Of a stretch of 64,000 nucleotides of DNA, positions 36,913 to 48,664 are shown one piece after another. Location: positions 4,912,501-4,976,500 of the forward strand of contig JAHQIY010000001.1 in the NCBI GenBank assembly GCA_019054805.1. Direction: 5' to 3'. The notes under the pieces were generated by a model. That model worked only from the letters and a program-made list of their open reading frames with translations, was not told where the DNA came from and ran no database searches. The first letter of the stretch is position 1. The number at the start of each line of letters is the position of its first letter. The position numbers and the translations under genes are program-made. This DNA comes from Brachionus manjavacas. Its lineage: Eukaryota > Rotifera > Eurotatoria > Ploima > Brachionidae.

Positions 36913-37924
36913 CATATTTTGATAAATAATATTAAAGGATCGTTTATTTTCAATAGCAAAGAATGATATATTTAAACTTACAAAACTCAAAACGATTTCG
37001 GTAGTTTAGAATCATACGACTTCATATTTGCAATTATTTTTGATAAAACATTTAATCAAAAGCAATAATTTTATGTTTTTAATTTATTCTAGCTAAAGAA
37101 CAATATTAAAAAAAAAAAAAAGTTTAGTTACTTTTTTTCCTGGCAAACATTCATGATAAGCAATAAACTTTTTTTTACTTTTTCTTAGAAAATTCTTGAT
37201 TAAATTTGATTTCTCTAAGAAAATCACTTTTGAATTTTTAAAAATTCTTTCAATCCGGATTCGAATTTATTTTATCTTTTAATTGCTGAGAATATCATTG
37301 TTTATTCCTAAGCCCAAATTTTCAAAAAAGTCAAAAAAAATTTTCGTCAATAAAAATTTAAGGTTCAGAGGCGACTTTTGAAAAATTCTTAGAAAATCTA
37401 ATCCAAAAATGACAGTAGCTATATCGCCTAAAATTATTTCAATTCAATATTTTGACTCATCCTAGCCTCGTATACGAATCTTTCAACAGAGCTAAGATTT
37501 TAACTCGAATGCGACCGTTTTAAAACTGAAAAGTATTTTAAATATTTATTTGTGAAAAAAATCTAAATTTTGTTAGATGAGGAGAAAAACGTTTAACCTT
37601 CTAGCAATTAACATTTTTTGCGTCATTTTTTTAAATTGAATAAATAAAGCTTTAAACAATAATAATAAATGTATCTTTAGAAATTAACTTTGGGAGTACA
37701 GTCATTTGAGATCAATGTGGTAATTTGGTAAATTTGATGATTATTTTTTGTAGCTTTAAATATTTTTGTAGCTTTATTTAATTTCAATTCTTGATTTGAA
37801 TTCCTCAGAGTTTTTTTTTGTTCATGAAATAACTAACTTGCTGAAACTAAAAATAATGAACCAAAGAGAGGACTTTCGAAATCGTGTGTATTTAAACTAA
37901 TAAAAATGGTGTAATAGGAAAAAA
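36913..37924. other. intergenic, AT-rich
   Basis: No supportable feature. Confidence 0.5.
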
Positions 37925-38195
37925 ACTTACTGTCGACCATTACGTTCATCAATAAGTGTGTGAAGATTTTTAGTCTACGAGGATGACTCGAAATCAATAA
38001 CAATTCATCAATTGAGGCTCAGGATACTAAAATGTCCGCGTGAAGATCAATACAGACCCTAATGGAAGGTGTCATAAGTCGGATTGACGAAATTCGAAGA
38101 AACAATATATTTTTTTATTTTTTCATTCCTAACTTTACATCGCCTTCAAGGCGCTCAATGAAATAAATAGATAAAATAAATAATAGAAAAAATTT
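37925..38195 (+). mobile_element. possible LINE 3'-end fragment
   Basis: A GC-richer block ends with ACATCGCCTTCAAGGCGCTC, whose core CGCCTTCAAGGCG is a palindrome. It is followed at once by a degenerate AATAAATAGATAAAATAAAT tail. A terminal hairpin plus simple-sequence tail is typical of non-LTR retrotransposon 3' ends. No reverse transcriptase is left, so the call rests on this end structure alone. Confidence 0.35.
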
Positions 38196-38308
38196 TATAA
38201 ATAATTTAAATAAAATTATTATTTAAATAAAATAATATTTATATAATAATTTTTATATAAATTACAATTATAATTTAATTGTAATTTATATTAGATTACA
38301 ATTAAATA

Positions 38309-38330
38309 ATTGTGCAAGATAATGCACAAT
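38309..38330. repeat. perfect short hairpin
   Basis: ATTGTGCA and TGCACAAT form an 8-bp perfect stem with a 6-nt loop, immediately after another inverted repeat (AATTACAATTATAATTTAA region, 38260-38285). Function unknown. Confidence 0.5.
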
Positions 38331-40454
38331 CATTGATTTCTAATCAATTTCTCTTTATAAAACTTAAAGGATATAACATTTGTAAAGTTTTAAATTCTCT
38401 TTCTAAATCACTTGGCTAAGTCTTCATTCTTTAACAATTCCGGAAACTTTTTTTTCACCCGTTAATTTATTTTTTATCAAGGCGGTAGTTTTTTTTCAAA
38501 TTTAGATTATCATTCAGTGTTAAAAATTCATGAGAGGTAATTTTATAAGTTTGATGTACAGATTTTAAAAAGCAAAAAAAAAATAAAAGCGGAAAAGTAT
38601 AAAAAGATGATACAGAAAAAATTACCTATTGAAAAAAACCTACTTCAGATTTTTGCAGAAAAACAAGATCTAACGACTTTTTAATTTTTTTAATACTCAA
38701 AAAAATTTATCGCTTACATAAAATAAATCCCAGAGATAGAATGGAACAGTAAAAAGTTTGATCCAAATAATTGAATTTTTGACTTTTTCTAACGCTTTTG
38801 AATAAATTTGAAAATTGAAAATAAAAAAAAGTATTATTTTTGGATATTGTAAAATTCAGTACGGATAAAAAAATAAAAAAATTCTAAAAAAAGCTGCAAA
38901 TTAGTGCAATATCATTTGTTACACCTTTATCTATTTTAAATAAATTTTTTTTAATCTGATTTTTGCTTTTATTGAACAAAAAAATATTGAAGATTTAAAA
39001 AAAAAGTGCAACATATTATTTTTGCTTTTTTTGAAAATTTTTTTGATTTTCTTTAAAGATAATTTACAAGGCAATTTCTAATCAATTTCTTATTTTCAAC
39101 GGAAATTTCTTGTATTTGATTCTAAATTAACTTGTTCTTCGAAATGAAAGAACGTCAAACAAAAAACAAAAAATAACCTTGCAGATTAGGCACCTTTGTA
39201 AATCCTTAGTTGAATCTATTTTAGATTTATCTTTCCCTTATCTAAATTCATTCTTTGAAACTATTATTTAAAAAAATTCAAGAAACTCAAAATTCAGCTT
39301 TTCCGTTTATTTAATAATTAAAATAACTCCAACAACATAAAAGATCACGAGTCTTTTGATACACTTACAGTCTCGAATCCTAACTAACCCTAACTTCTTG
39401 AGTTAAGAGATAGATATGTTAAGGTACGACTTTATTAAGGCAGTATTTTGACTTTTTTACCAATTTTTTTCTCTTTAACTCAGAGCTATTTTGAATATCA
39501 AATATATGAATATGAAAAAGTTTCAAAAGACTGGACCTGTATAATGAAACTTCTCTGATAAATCTTTTAAAATCTTTATTAATTAATAACTAAATTTCTT
39601 ATTTTTTAATAGATTAAAAACATGTCGTAAATTTTTAATTTTTTTAAAAAACTTTTCATTTAATTTTTTTCCAAATGTAACCCAGTATTTAGTTAAACAA
39701 TATCAATTTGACATTGTCTGAAAATTATTTATAAAAATGTTAATAAACCACTTTTAACTTTTTTAATTTTCAATTTTGCTCCTAGTCCCAACCTATGCAT
39801 CTTGATAATTTTTTTAAGGAAATCCGGATCTGGAGCTAGTCGCATTTAGTTTGAGTTTACAAATTCAATTAATTTTCTCTGTTGATTGCAGAAACAATTT
39901 TTAAAATATCTAAGATTAAAATAAATTGATGATTAATTTTTTATTTTTCCAACTGTGAATTTTAATATTGTAATTTTTGTTAGTTGAAAAAAAATTGCAA
40001 TACAGTATCAGCATATAATATATGCTTTTTAAATGATAATTATTAAATAAATTATTTCATTTTAAATTAATCAGTTGATTTCCAAAAATTCAGGACTTGG
40101 AGTATTAAAATTTCCTATTTTGACCACTTCATTGTAAGACACAAAGAGAAGAATTTCAATAAAAAAATGAAATGAATTTAATCTGTGCGTATATTTTAAT
40201 TTCGATCTGCTGCATCAAATTTCTTGCTTTATAATTAAGCCTTATATAGTCTACTTCTATATTAACTTGTTATACTTCGAATGAATAGGATATTGAAATT
40301 ATAATAATAAATTAAAAAACATTTGATAAACTTTTTTTGAAAATAAATCTTAGTTTAATAATTTTTTTTAAATAATTTCTAATTTTTGTCTGACTAATAA
40401 TTGACCAAAAGTTGTCAAGATGAGCTTTTAACTTAGGCGCGAAACCGAGTAAAA
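38331..40454. other. intergenic upstream of MAP4K gene
   Basis: About 2.1 kb of AT-rich DNA without coding signal. A TTTTAACTTAG acceptor-like site about 20 nt before the MAP4K ATG may end a leader intron or be a trans-splice site. Confidence 0.45.
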
Positions 40455-43400
40455 ATGTCAAACATATTGAATCAATCGATGAGCAACAGCAGAGTTGTTG
40501 ATTCGAGCGTGATTCAGCGAAAAAACCCGCAAGACGACTATGAACTGATACAACGGGTTGGCAGTGGCACCTATGGTGAAGTTTATAAGGCCAGAAACAT
40601 TCACTCAGGCGAACTCGCCGCCATTAAAGCTGTTAAACTAGAACCAGGTACCAAAATCCAACTTAAACATTTATTGCCTTTTTTCTTATCTTTTTTCAAA
40701 GGAGATGACTTTACTGTTGTTCAACAGGAGATTTTCATGCTTAGGGACTGCAAACACTCGAATATAATCGCTTATTTTGGATCCTATTTAAGGTGAGCCA
40801 AAACTGGATCTATAATAGTAGAATTTTTTTTTTAAAGAAGAGACAAATTGTGGATAGCTATGGAATTTTGTGGTGGTGGCTCTCTTCAGGATATTTACAA
40901 TAGTACACTTTTTTTTAGCTAAAAAAAAATAGTCTTTATTTTGTTCCAAGTTACTGGAGCTCTTAGCGAAAACCAGATTGGTTATGTTTGCCGTGAGACT
41001 CTCAAAGGACTGCACTATTTACACAGCATGGGCAAAATGCACCGGGACATAAAGGGAGCTAATATTTTGCTCACTGATGATGGTGATGTTAAGCTGGCCG
41101 ATTTCGGTGTATCGGCACAAATAACAGCTACACTTGCCAAGCGTAAGTCATTTATCGGAACGCCGTATTGGATGGCCCCAGAAGTGGCTGCTGTTGAGCG
41201 AAAAGGAGGATATAATCAGCAGTGTGACATTTGGGCGGTTGGTATTACTGCAATCGAATTAGCTGAGCTACAACCACCCAATTTTAACCTTCATCCCATG
41301 CGAGCGTTGTTTATCATGTCCAAATCAGGTTTTAAGCCACCCACTCTCAAAGATAAAGAAAAATGGTCGGCCAATTTTCACAGCTTTATCAAGGTAGCTT
41401 TGACTAAGAATCCAAAAAAAAGACCCAGCGCTGAAAAGTTGTTAGAGCACCAGTTTTTATTAGGGGATTTTTCGAATCGTTTAGGAAAGGAAATACTTGA
41501 TTTTTACCGCAATGGTCCTAATTTGACCGCCAGGTCTGAGGAAGACGAGGACGAACCAGTGAGTTTAAGCTATAAATTTTTTTTTCTTATTTAATTCTAA
41601 AGGATGTTGTTGTGAACGCGCCAAGACGCATATCTAACAAAAAACAAGGGGATTTACCAGCTGCCAATTCGGCTGAAAATAATAATAATTCGGTGAGATA
41701 AAATTATTTATTTTTATTTAAACAATGAATGTTTTTGTTTTAAAGAATGGACAAAACAGTAAACAATCAGAAACAAAGTAAGTCTGATTTTTAGAGAATT
41801 TTTTTTTTGGATAACGCAAAAATAATATGTAAATTTTATAAATTCTTGATTTTCACTTGTGAATCATTCTATCGCATAAATACCATCAACAAAAATATAT
41901 ATGCTTATTTTAACCTAAAATATTAAATTTTTATTTCTAAATATTTTTTGAGGCGTCAATTTTTTGAACCCCTGATCTCATTATTTACCTAAGTTATTTC
42001 CAGATTTAAATCTAGTTCCCAAATTTCTTGTTATTTATCTTTAATAAAATTTATGTATTCCCTTCTTCAAAGCTGCTTGCATTAATACTCAAGTTAGCGC
42101 TAGAATGCCACTTAATAACTTACTATACTGAAAATAAAAAAAAATTTAGTTAAGCGTCAGGGTTATGGTTAAAAAATTTGATTCATTAGCTGGTAAAAAA
42201 ACTCAAAGATTTATCAAACCAAAATAAAGATAAAATTTTCTGATTTTTAAATATAAGCTCAGTATAGTTCTTTAACTTAATTATTTAAATACTTACAGGA
42301 AGGTAAACCAAATTAAAAACCAGAGTATTAATAAAATAAATTATTATTTATATATTTATTATTTTATTGTAAAGTTTATAAACTTAAGATTTTAAAATCA
42401 AGTTAGAAAATAGAAATGGGTACTAGCATGTTGATTAACTGAAACTTAACCTTACCATCAACTTTTATTGACTAAAAAATAAAAATCTTTTTCGTCACAT
42501 AAAAATAATTTATAGGCTTTTTAATAGCTTAATATTGTTAAATTTACATAAGATAAAAAATCTACATTTTATCATACGGACAGATATTGTAATCATTTTA
42601 TAATATTTTTTGATGCCAAGAGCATTTATTAACTATTTAGCAAAAAAAATTAACAATTTGTAACAGTAAAAGTTGGAAAGGCTCATTATAATTACTCTAA
42701 AATGCATGCCAAATTCTTAACTCGGGTTTATAAATTGGCCAACTTTACTAGTTCTTAAAAATTAATTTAACCAGAAATTTTACGAATTTTCTGAAATTCC
42801 AGTCAGCTAATTGATCATTTTTCGTTTAATCTAAAAACTGAAGACAATGATTCTATCAGATTTTAAAAGCAAAAAAGGAACCCGAAATAAATATATCTAT
42901 ACTTTTACCGCTAAAAAAATAACAAAAGGGAAAAATTTCAAAATTTTGGTGGTAAATTTGTCTGAAATATGGTAAGTTTACTGTTTTTTACTTAAGAGCT
43001 TTACGTAAAATTACAAAAATTCCATTTAATTAATTTATTAGAAATTAGAAAATTTTTGATAAAACTAATTTTAAAAATCAGGACTTAAGATTAAAATATT
43101 TTTTTCTTTTTCTTTACAGTTTTTTTTTTCGTTTGATTATCATTCTAGTAGTAGTAGTAGTAAGGGGTAGGCTACAAGTCGCGATTTGCATGCAGAATGA
43201 TGCATAACGCGATGGGTGACGACACCCTGTGTGGTAGCCACTTGCCGTAATTAAGTTGCTGTTTTGTCAAGCTTGCTTTTGAAGTCGTTGGTACTTTTGG
43301 CGGTGATGATGGAGTCGTTAAGATCGTTCCATTCTATTGACACTTCCAACCTTTTTCTGGTATTACTAGTATTTGATTTACTTTAAAACTTGAGTGTTAA

Positions 43401-46400
43401 AATTATTTTTGACTTTGGTAATTTCACTTGAGAATAAGCAATTTTGAGATTATGGAATTGAACATTATTGACTTTGAGAAGCAATCGAACAAGCTTATGA
43501 AACTACTGTTAAATAAAAATAAACAAGTAAAGTAAATGAATATTTAAGATTTTTTGTAAATTCTTCTCTTCATGTCATATTTTAATGGGATAGAAATCAG
43601 AAATAATAAAAAAAAAATTAATTTTTGAATTTTCGAGCGTGAATTATATTTCAAAAATTTTGGTAAAGTCTACCAAATTTTATATTTAAAACACCTAAGG
43701 AAATTAAAATTTATTTTTTAATAAATAATTGGCGTTTTAAATAGTTGATTCTAATTAAGTGCTATTGGGAACCTTATTACATTAAATATTCTTTTAACCA
43801 TCTTTTTAAAAACTGATAGACTTAATCGAAACAAAACTTGATGATAAACAATTTAATAGCTATCAACCTAGATTTTTTAAAAATTTAACCAATTAATTAA
43901 GGAAAAATAAACTATTTTTATTTTAATTAAATATAATATTTAAGGATTAGTGAGACGACAAACGCTGGCCAAGTAATTAATTTATTTTTGTACAGATTTT
44001 TCTTTGTAAACTAATTTACTAATTTTAGTATGATCCTTATGGTACATTGACCTCCGAGAAGATAAATCAAACCAATAACCAAACAATTAAATCCAGCTCG
44101 ACGCGTAATTATATTATGTTTTTATCTGTTTTATATTATCTTTAAATGAGAATTTTTAAAGTAAATTATAATGATTGTTCACCAAATGGAAATGGTCCAC
44201 CCGTGGTTCCACCAAGACGCAAACACAGTGGAAAATTGCTAAAACAACAACAGTCAGATTTTACAGGTTCCCTTAACTCACAGTCTTCGACAATTCTCTC
44301 GGCAAATCAATTTAATGGTGTGCCGCCCATTCCCAAAGTAAAAATGGGCGCTGGATTGGTCAAAATATTCGATCAATGTCCTTTGGTAATTCATTGTGCT
44401 TCAACTTGGATACATCCTGATACAAAAGATCAACTTATTCTATTCGGCAGTGACCTAGGCATTTACTGTCTTAATTTAAAGACTTATTTCAATGGAGACT
44501 CGACTTTAGAGCTAGTAATTAAAGAGAAATTATCATTGATCTTTTTTTAGATATTTTTTATTCTTTTCTTAGATCTATGCTAAACGAACTATTTGGCTTT
44601 TTGTGATGAAAGATGTTCTCATGTCCGTGTCAAGCAAATACAACAGTTTGTATCGACATGATCTCATTTCTTTGACGCAACAAAAGCATACCAATCATAG
44701 GTCCTTTTTGCCCGAAAGACTCGAAAAATTTGTCAAAAAGTAAATATATAATTTGGTTAATTAGATGAAATAGAAAAAAATCTTAAGTGCAATTTTTATT
44801 TGATTTGGAAATTATTTTAACTTTTTTTCTGCTATTTAAATAAGCTTTGAAGGCCAATTGAGTCAAATTTTATTTTTGTTTTTCTTTTGGTCCATTTAAT
44901 TTTTAAAATTTTGTATTTTGTAATACTTTAAGAAAAATTGTAGTAAAGTTTAATATATTTTAGCATCTAAAAATAATTTGATTAAACAAATAGTAGTAAT
45001 AATAAATGGTTATTCCTAAAACGCAGAATTCGGAATGCGATTTTTTTTAGCGGGATCCCGCATTTAATAATTCAATTTTATTCCTCAATTTGAACTACTA
45101 AAATTGGAATTCCGCATTTTTGAATCATTATATTATTCTGAACCATTTATTTTATAAATGAAAAATATGTCCAGCATTATGGGTGAATAATAATGACAAT
45201 GTTTGATTTGATGATAAACCTAAGATCTGGGTGGTTGTTGACGAAAAATAAGAGAATATCGGATAAAATTACAAAATTACTTATTTTACTTTTATTTTAT
45301 TTTATTTTTTCTTGAATTTTATTTTTAATTTTTTTTTAAATCTAACTATGATAAGAACCCCCAAAGGGGTTATGTGTTAATTCAGTGATCAAATTTGAAA
45401 TGAGTTACATACCTAAAATTTTAAATTAGTTATTTGGTCATAAAAGCCAAACTAAATCTGTGAAAAATAGTTGAAAAATGACAAGTTGAAGTTCATGTTC
45501 ATGATCACTTGATCAATAATTAATTGATTAAAATCTTTATATTAATAATGAAATTAGTTTTTTTTAATTTTTTTTAAATTAAACATAAAATGGTCTTTTT
45601 TTTTTAGTTTAAAATAAAAAATCTTTTATTTTGATTGATCTTTAATTGATTCTTTCAAAAACTTTATTTGAAAATTTTAAAGGCAAATTTAAAATCCAAA
45701 TCAATTTAGCATTCTTAATTAAATATTAAACAAATTATGTTTAATAAATTTTTTTTATTTAACGTAAATTGATAAAAAATACCTTTTAGATCGAAAGCTA
45801 AAAATTTTGATTTGAAATTTACATTTGATGATAAACTTTCTACATTCGAAAATTTTATTTTTTAAATCAAATTTTGGATAGTTTCAATCACTTTGTTTGT
45901 ACCTTCAGAATTTTTTTTTTTTTTCAGAACAACAAAACTTTCAAATTTATTCTTCTTCGAATTCATTTAGTGACATCCTAGTATAAATTTCATTGATGTT
46001 GTTGATGCGAACATGTTCAAAAATCTTATTCTAAATTTCTTTTATGTATCCTGGAATACATGCGGTATGAATTCTCTAATAAATACAATTCGCATAAAAG
46101 AATGCATTTAACGATGAAACTACCATTTTGAATGCTACACTTTCTGAAGCACATTGATTTAGTATTAAACACCTTTAATTTCTTTTTATCTAAAGGAAGT
46201 CATGTTATCAAGACGTGAAAAATTGTGTAAAAGTATGCACGGCAAAAAATCCTTTCAACGGGTACAAGTACTTATGTGTTGCTTGCGTAGACGAGTTTTG
46301 TCTAATGCAATGGTATGATCCATTAAACAATTTTATGCTTTTAAAGGTAAACTTTTAAATTAAAAAAGAAAACATATTTAACTTTGAAATAGAGAATTAG

Positions 46401-46920
46401 CTATCCGGTTCCAAATTCTTTGAATGTTTTTGAATTACTGATCGAACAGAATAAAATATACCCGCCTGTAATCATTGGCATTGCCGCATGTGTACACAAC
46501 GAAAATGCTTACAAATTCAGAATTGTTGAAATGAAGGAACAAAACGACAGTTTTCGAATAGATACTTTTGATGTAAATAAACAACTGAATATAATCAATG
46601 TTACCCAAGTGGACAAAGATTCCTTGCTTATATGTCATGATAATTTTGTAAAAATAATAGGTCTTGACGGAATAGTAAAAAAAAATCTAAAACAAATGCC
46701 GTGTATATTAGAGTTCTACTTCAAAATAGAGTCCTTGGTATGTCTTCCTGATCAAGAAAGCGTTATCGCTTTCCATAAGCATGGACTTGAGGAAAGAAGC
46801 TACAAAGAAAATGATATAATTCAAGAGCTTGACGACAAGGACGCATCTAAAGAATACAGATTGGTCTCTAATGATAAGTATGACTTTAATAAATTAGGCA
46901 TGGTAGAGTTTATTAATTAG
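40455..46920 (+). CDS. MAP4K3: GCK-I family STE20 kinase, MAP4K3/5-like
   Basis: Ser/Thr kinase of the germinal-centre-kinase I group, acting upstream of JNK and in nutrient/Hippo signalling in other animals. Twelve exons join in frame: 40455-40647, 40702-40792, 40838-40902, 40951-41558, 41603-41692, 41746-41777, 43945-43972, 44029-44104, 44162-44514, 44573-44739, 46196-46346 and 46393-46920, giving 793 residues. Kinase domain at about 27-290: P-loop [12 protein letters not shown] lysine, CGGGSLQD, catalytic [19 protein letters not shown], activation loop [15 protein letters not shown]. The middle is low-complexity with a [11 protein letters not shown]3-ligand-like motif. The C-terminal CNH domain includes [28 protein letters not shown] and [12 protein letters not shown]. 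Exons 6 and 7 are only 32 and 28 nt. Intron 6 (2.2 kb) holds a LINE tail; intron 10 is 1.5 kb. Invertebrates usually have one such gene, so MAP4K3 and MAP4K5 are not distinguished. Confidence 0.92.
43147..43376 (-). mobile_element. truncated CR1-like LINE 3' end in MAP4K intron
   Basis: The minus-strand translation [17 protein letters not shown] and [16 protein letters not shown] followed by a stop matches the usual C-terminus of CR1-like ORFs (WN.L...V......FK..LD). About 115 bp of GC-rich 3' UTR follows, then five TAC repeats (TAG on the plus strand at 43147-43163), the microsatellite tail of this LINE class. It is 5'-truncated and sits antisense inside intron 6 of the kinase gene. Confidence 0.7.
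45050..45061. repeat. 12-bp perfect palindrome in MAP4K intron 10
   Basis: GCGGGATCCCGC, an unusually GC-rich perfect palindrome in a very AT-rich intron, flanked by GGAATGCG on the left and GGAATTCCGCATT on the right (45106-45118). Possibly the core of a small foldback element. Confidence 0.5.
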
Positions 46921-48664
46921 ATTTTTTTAAAATTTAAAACAAGATTATAACTTTATTGGAATATATCAATTTTGAGCCACTTGAAAGGCCATGATCAAAT
47001 ATTTTTGGAAATGATCATTAATAATTAGTTACAATACATTTAAATATTTACCAATTTTTAAATTTGGCAAGTTTTTTTTTTCATTCTTAGAAATTTTATT
47101 TCAAATTTTAGCTTCCTTAAATATTTAGTTTTTATGAAACAACGTAATTTCAAAATTTCTAAAAAGTTAAATATTAAAAAAAAAACTTACAATTTGCAGA
47201 AAAATGCTAAATAATACATAAGCTCAAATATGACACCCTATGCATTCATGAGTATTTGTTTGCTGAACATAAAAGTATGTTTCTGAATTCAATTTAATTA
47301 TTTTTAAATAATTAAATACATTTTAAAGTTAATTATTTATTATTATAATAAGCTAAATATGAAAACAAAAATAACAAGTTTATTTTAAATATTTGAACTA
47401 ATTTCAATTGTGGCTATTAAATTGATGTATTTGTATTATAATAATGGAAAAAAATTCTTTGTGAGGATAAGAAAAAATATTCTATAACTTTATGCTAAAT
47501 TGTTTAATTTGATCAAATTATAATTTTTCTCTTAAATGAAACATAAAGCATTTTACGTAAAATTCGAATTTTTTTTGAATTCAAAAAAAACCTTTTTAAA
47601 ATTCTAATTTTCTGATTGTTATGAAGTTTTAAATTTTATTAGCAAATCTCTTCCTTTGGACTTAGTTGGAAATTTTTTAAATGATTTAAATTATACAAAA
47701 TGAATTTATAAATTGATTCTTTAAAATTTTCTAAAAAAATAGAAAAATTTTCAAGAAAATTATCTATTTTTTTTAAATTTATAATAATTTCTAAATTGAT
47801 TATCGAATGTGTCTGATCATATTTACCACATGTCACTATAACAATTTGTCACTTAAAAAAATAAGAGAAATTAAAAAAAATATTTAAAAGTCTTTTATTA
47901 AAACAAACGTAAAAATCTTTTGATATTTTTAATAAGGAATTGAACTTTTAAAAAATGTTCTCATAGTTAAATATTAAGAATAAAATTTTGCTATAATTTT
48001 AAAGTGCAAGAAAAAAATCAAATAAATTAATAAATTAAATTATTCGTCAATAAACGTAATTTTATATGAATTTTTGATTTCAATTAAGTAATATTTAAAA
48101 CAATAAATAAATAGATATTTGAAAAATTATCAAATAATATTTCATCAAATAATATTTCATCAAAAAATAAACTCTATTTTTTCATAATTGTGTTTTTCAA
48201 AATTAAATAGAAAAAATTAATTAAGAGTTGTGGTGCTTGAATGCAAGTACGAAGGAAACAATTCATCACACTTGTACATCCTAGCTGGGCACATAGACAA
48301 TACATTGCAGTGAATTTATAGGAAAAAAATGAATATCAAATCCGAGAATTGAATAATTTTGTCATCTAAATTGGTCAAATATTAAGCTTTTTTTAAATTA
48401 TTTTGTTAATAGGTTATTTTTTGTTTAATTTATTTTTTTAGACTTAAAGCGATAATTATCTCTATATCTTTGAAAGAATTTTGTTGTAATTTTAAGTATG
48501 AATTTATCTATACAAAATTTATCACAACTTTGGTGATAACCTGAGACTTTTATATTACACACGATTTATTTAATTCTTAATAAAATAATTCAATTCAGAT
48601 CTTAATTTATTTTTAATATATCCAAAAAATTAAAAAATTAGAAAAAGTAGAAAATTCTGTTGCC
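46921..48664. other. intergenic, AT-rich
   Basis: No gene supported. A GC-richer island at about 48230-48310 reads on the minus strand as CNVLSMCPARMYKCDELF then PSYLHSSTT. It is Cys-rich and too short and isolated to call an exon. Confidence 0.45.

Noticed and set aside
44146-44161. ATG-started frame MRIFKVNY as a separate gene start
   Set aside because: The preceding exon 8 joins in frame to an acceptor ending at 44161. The region is internal to the MAP4K gene.
47639-47836. 65-codon minus-strand frame rich in Asn/Ile/Lys/Leu
   Set aside because: Composition-driven open frame in AT-rich DNA; no support.
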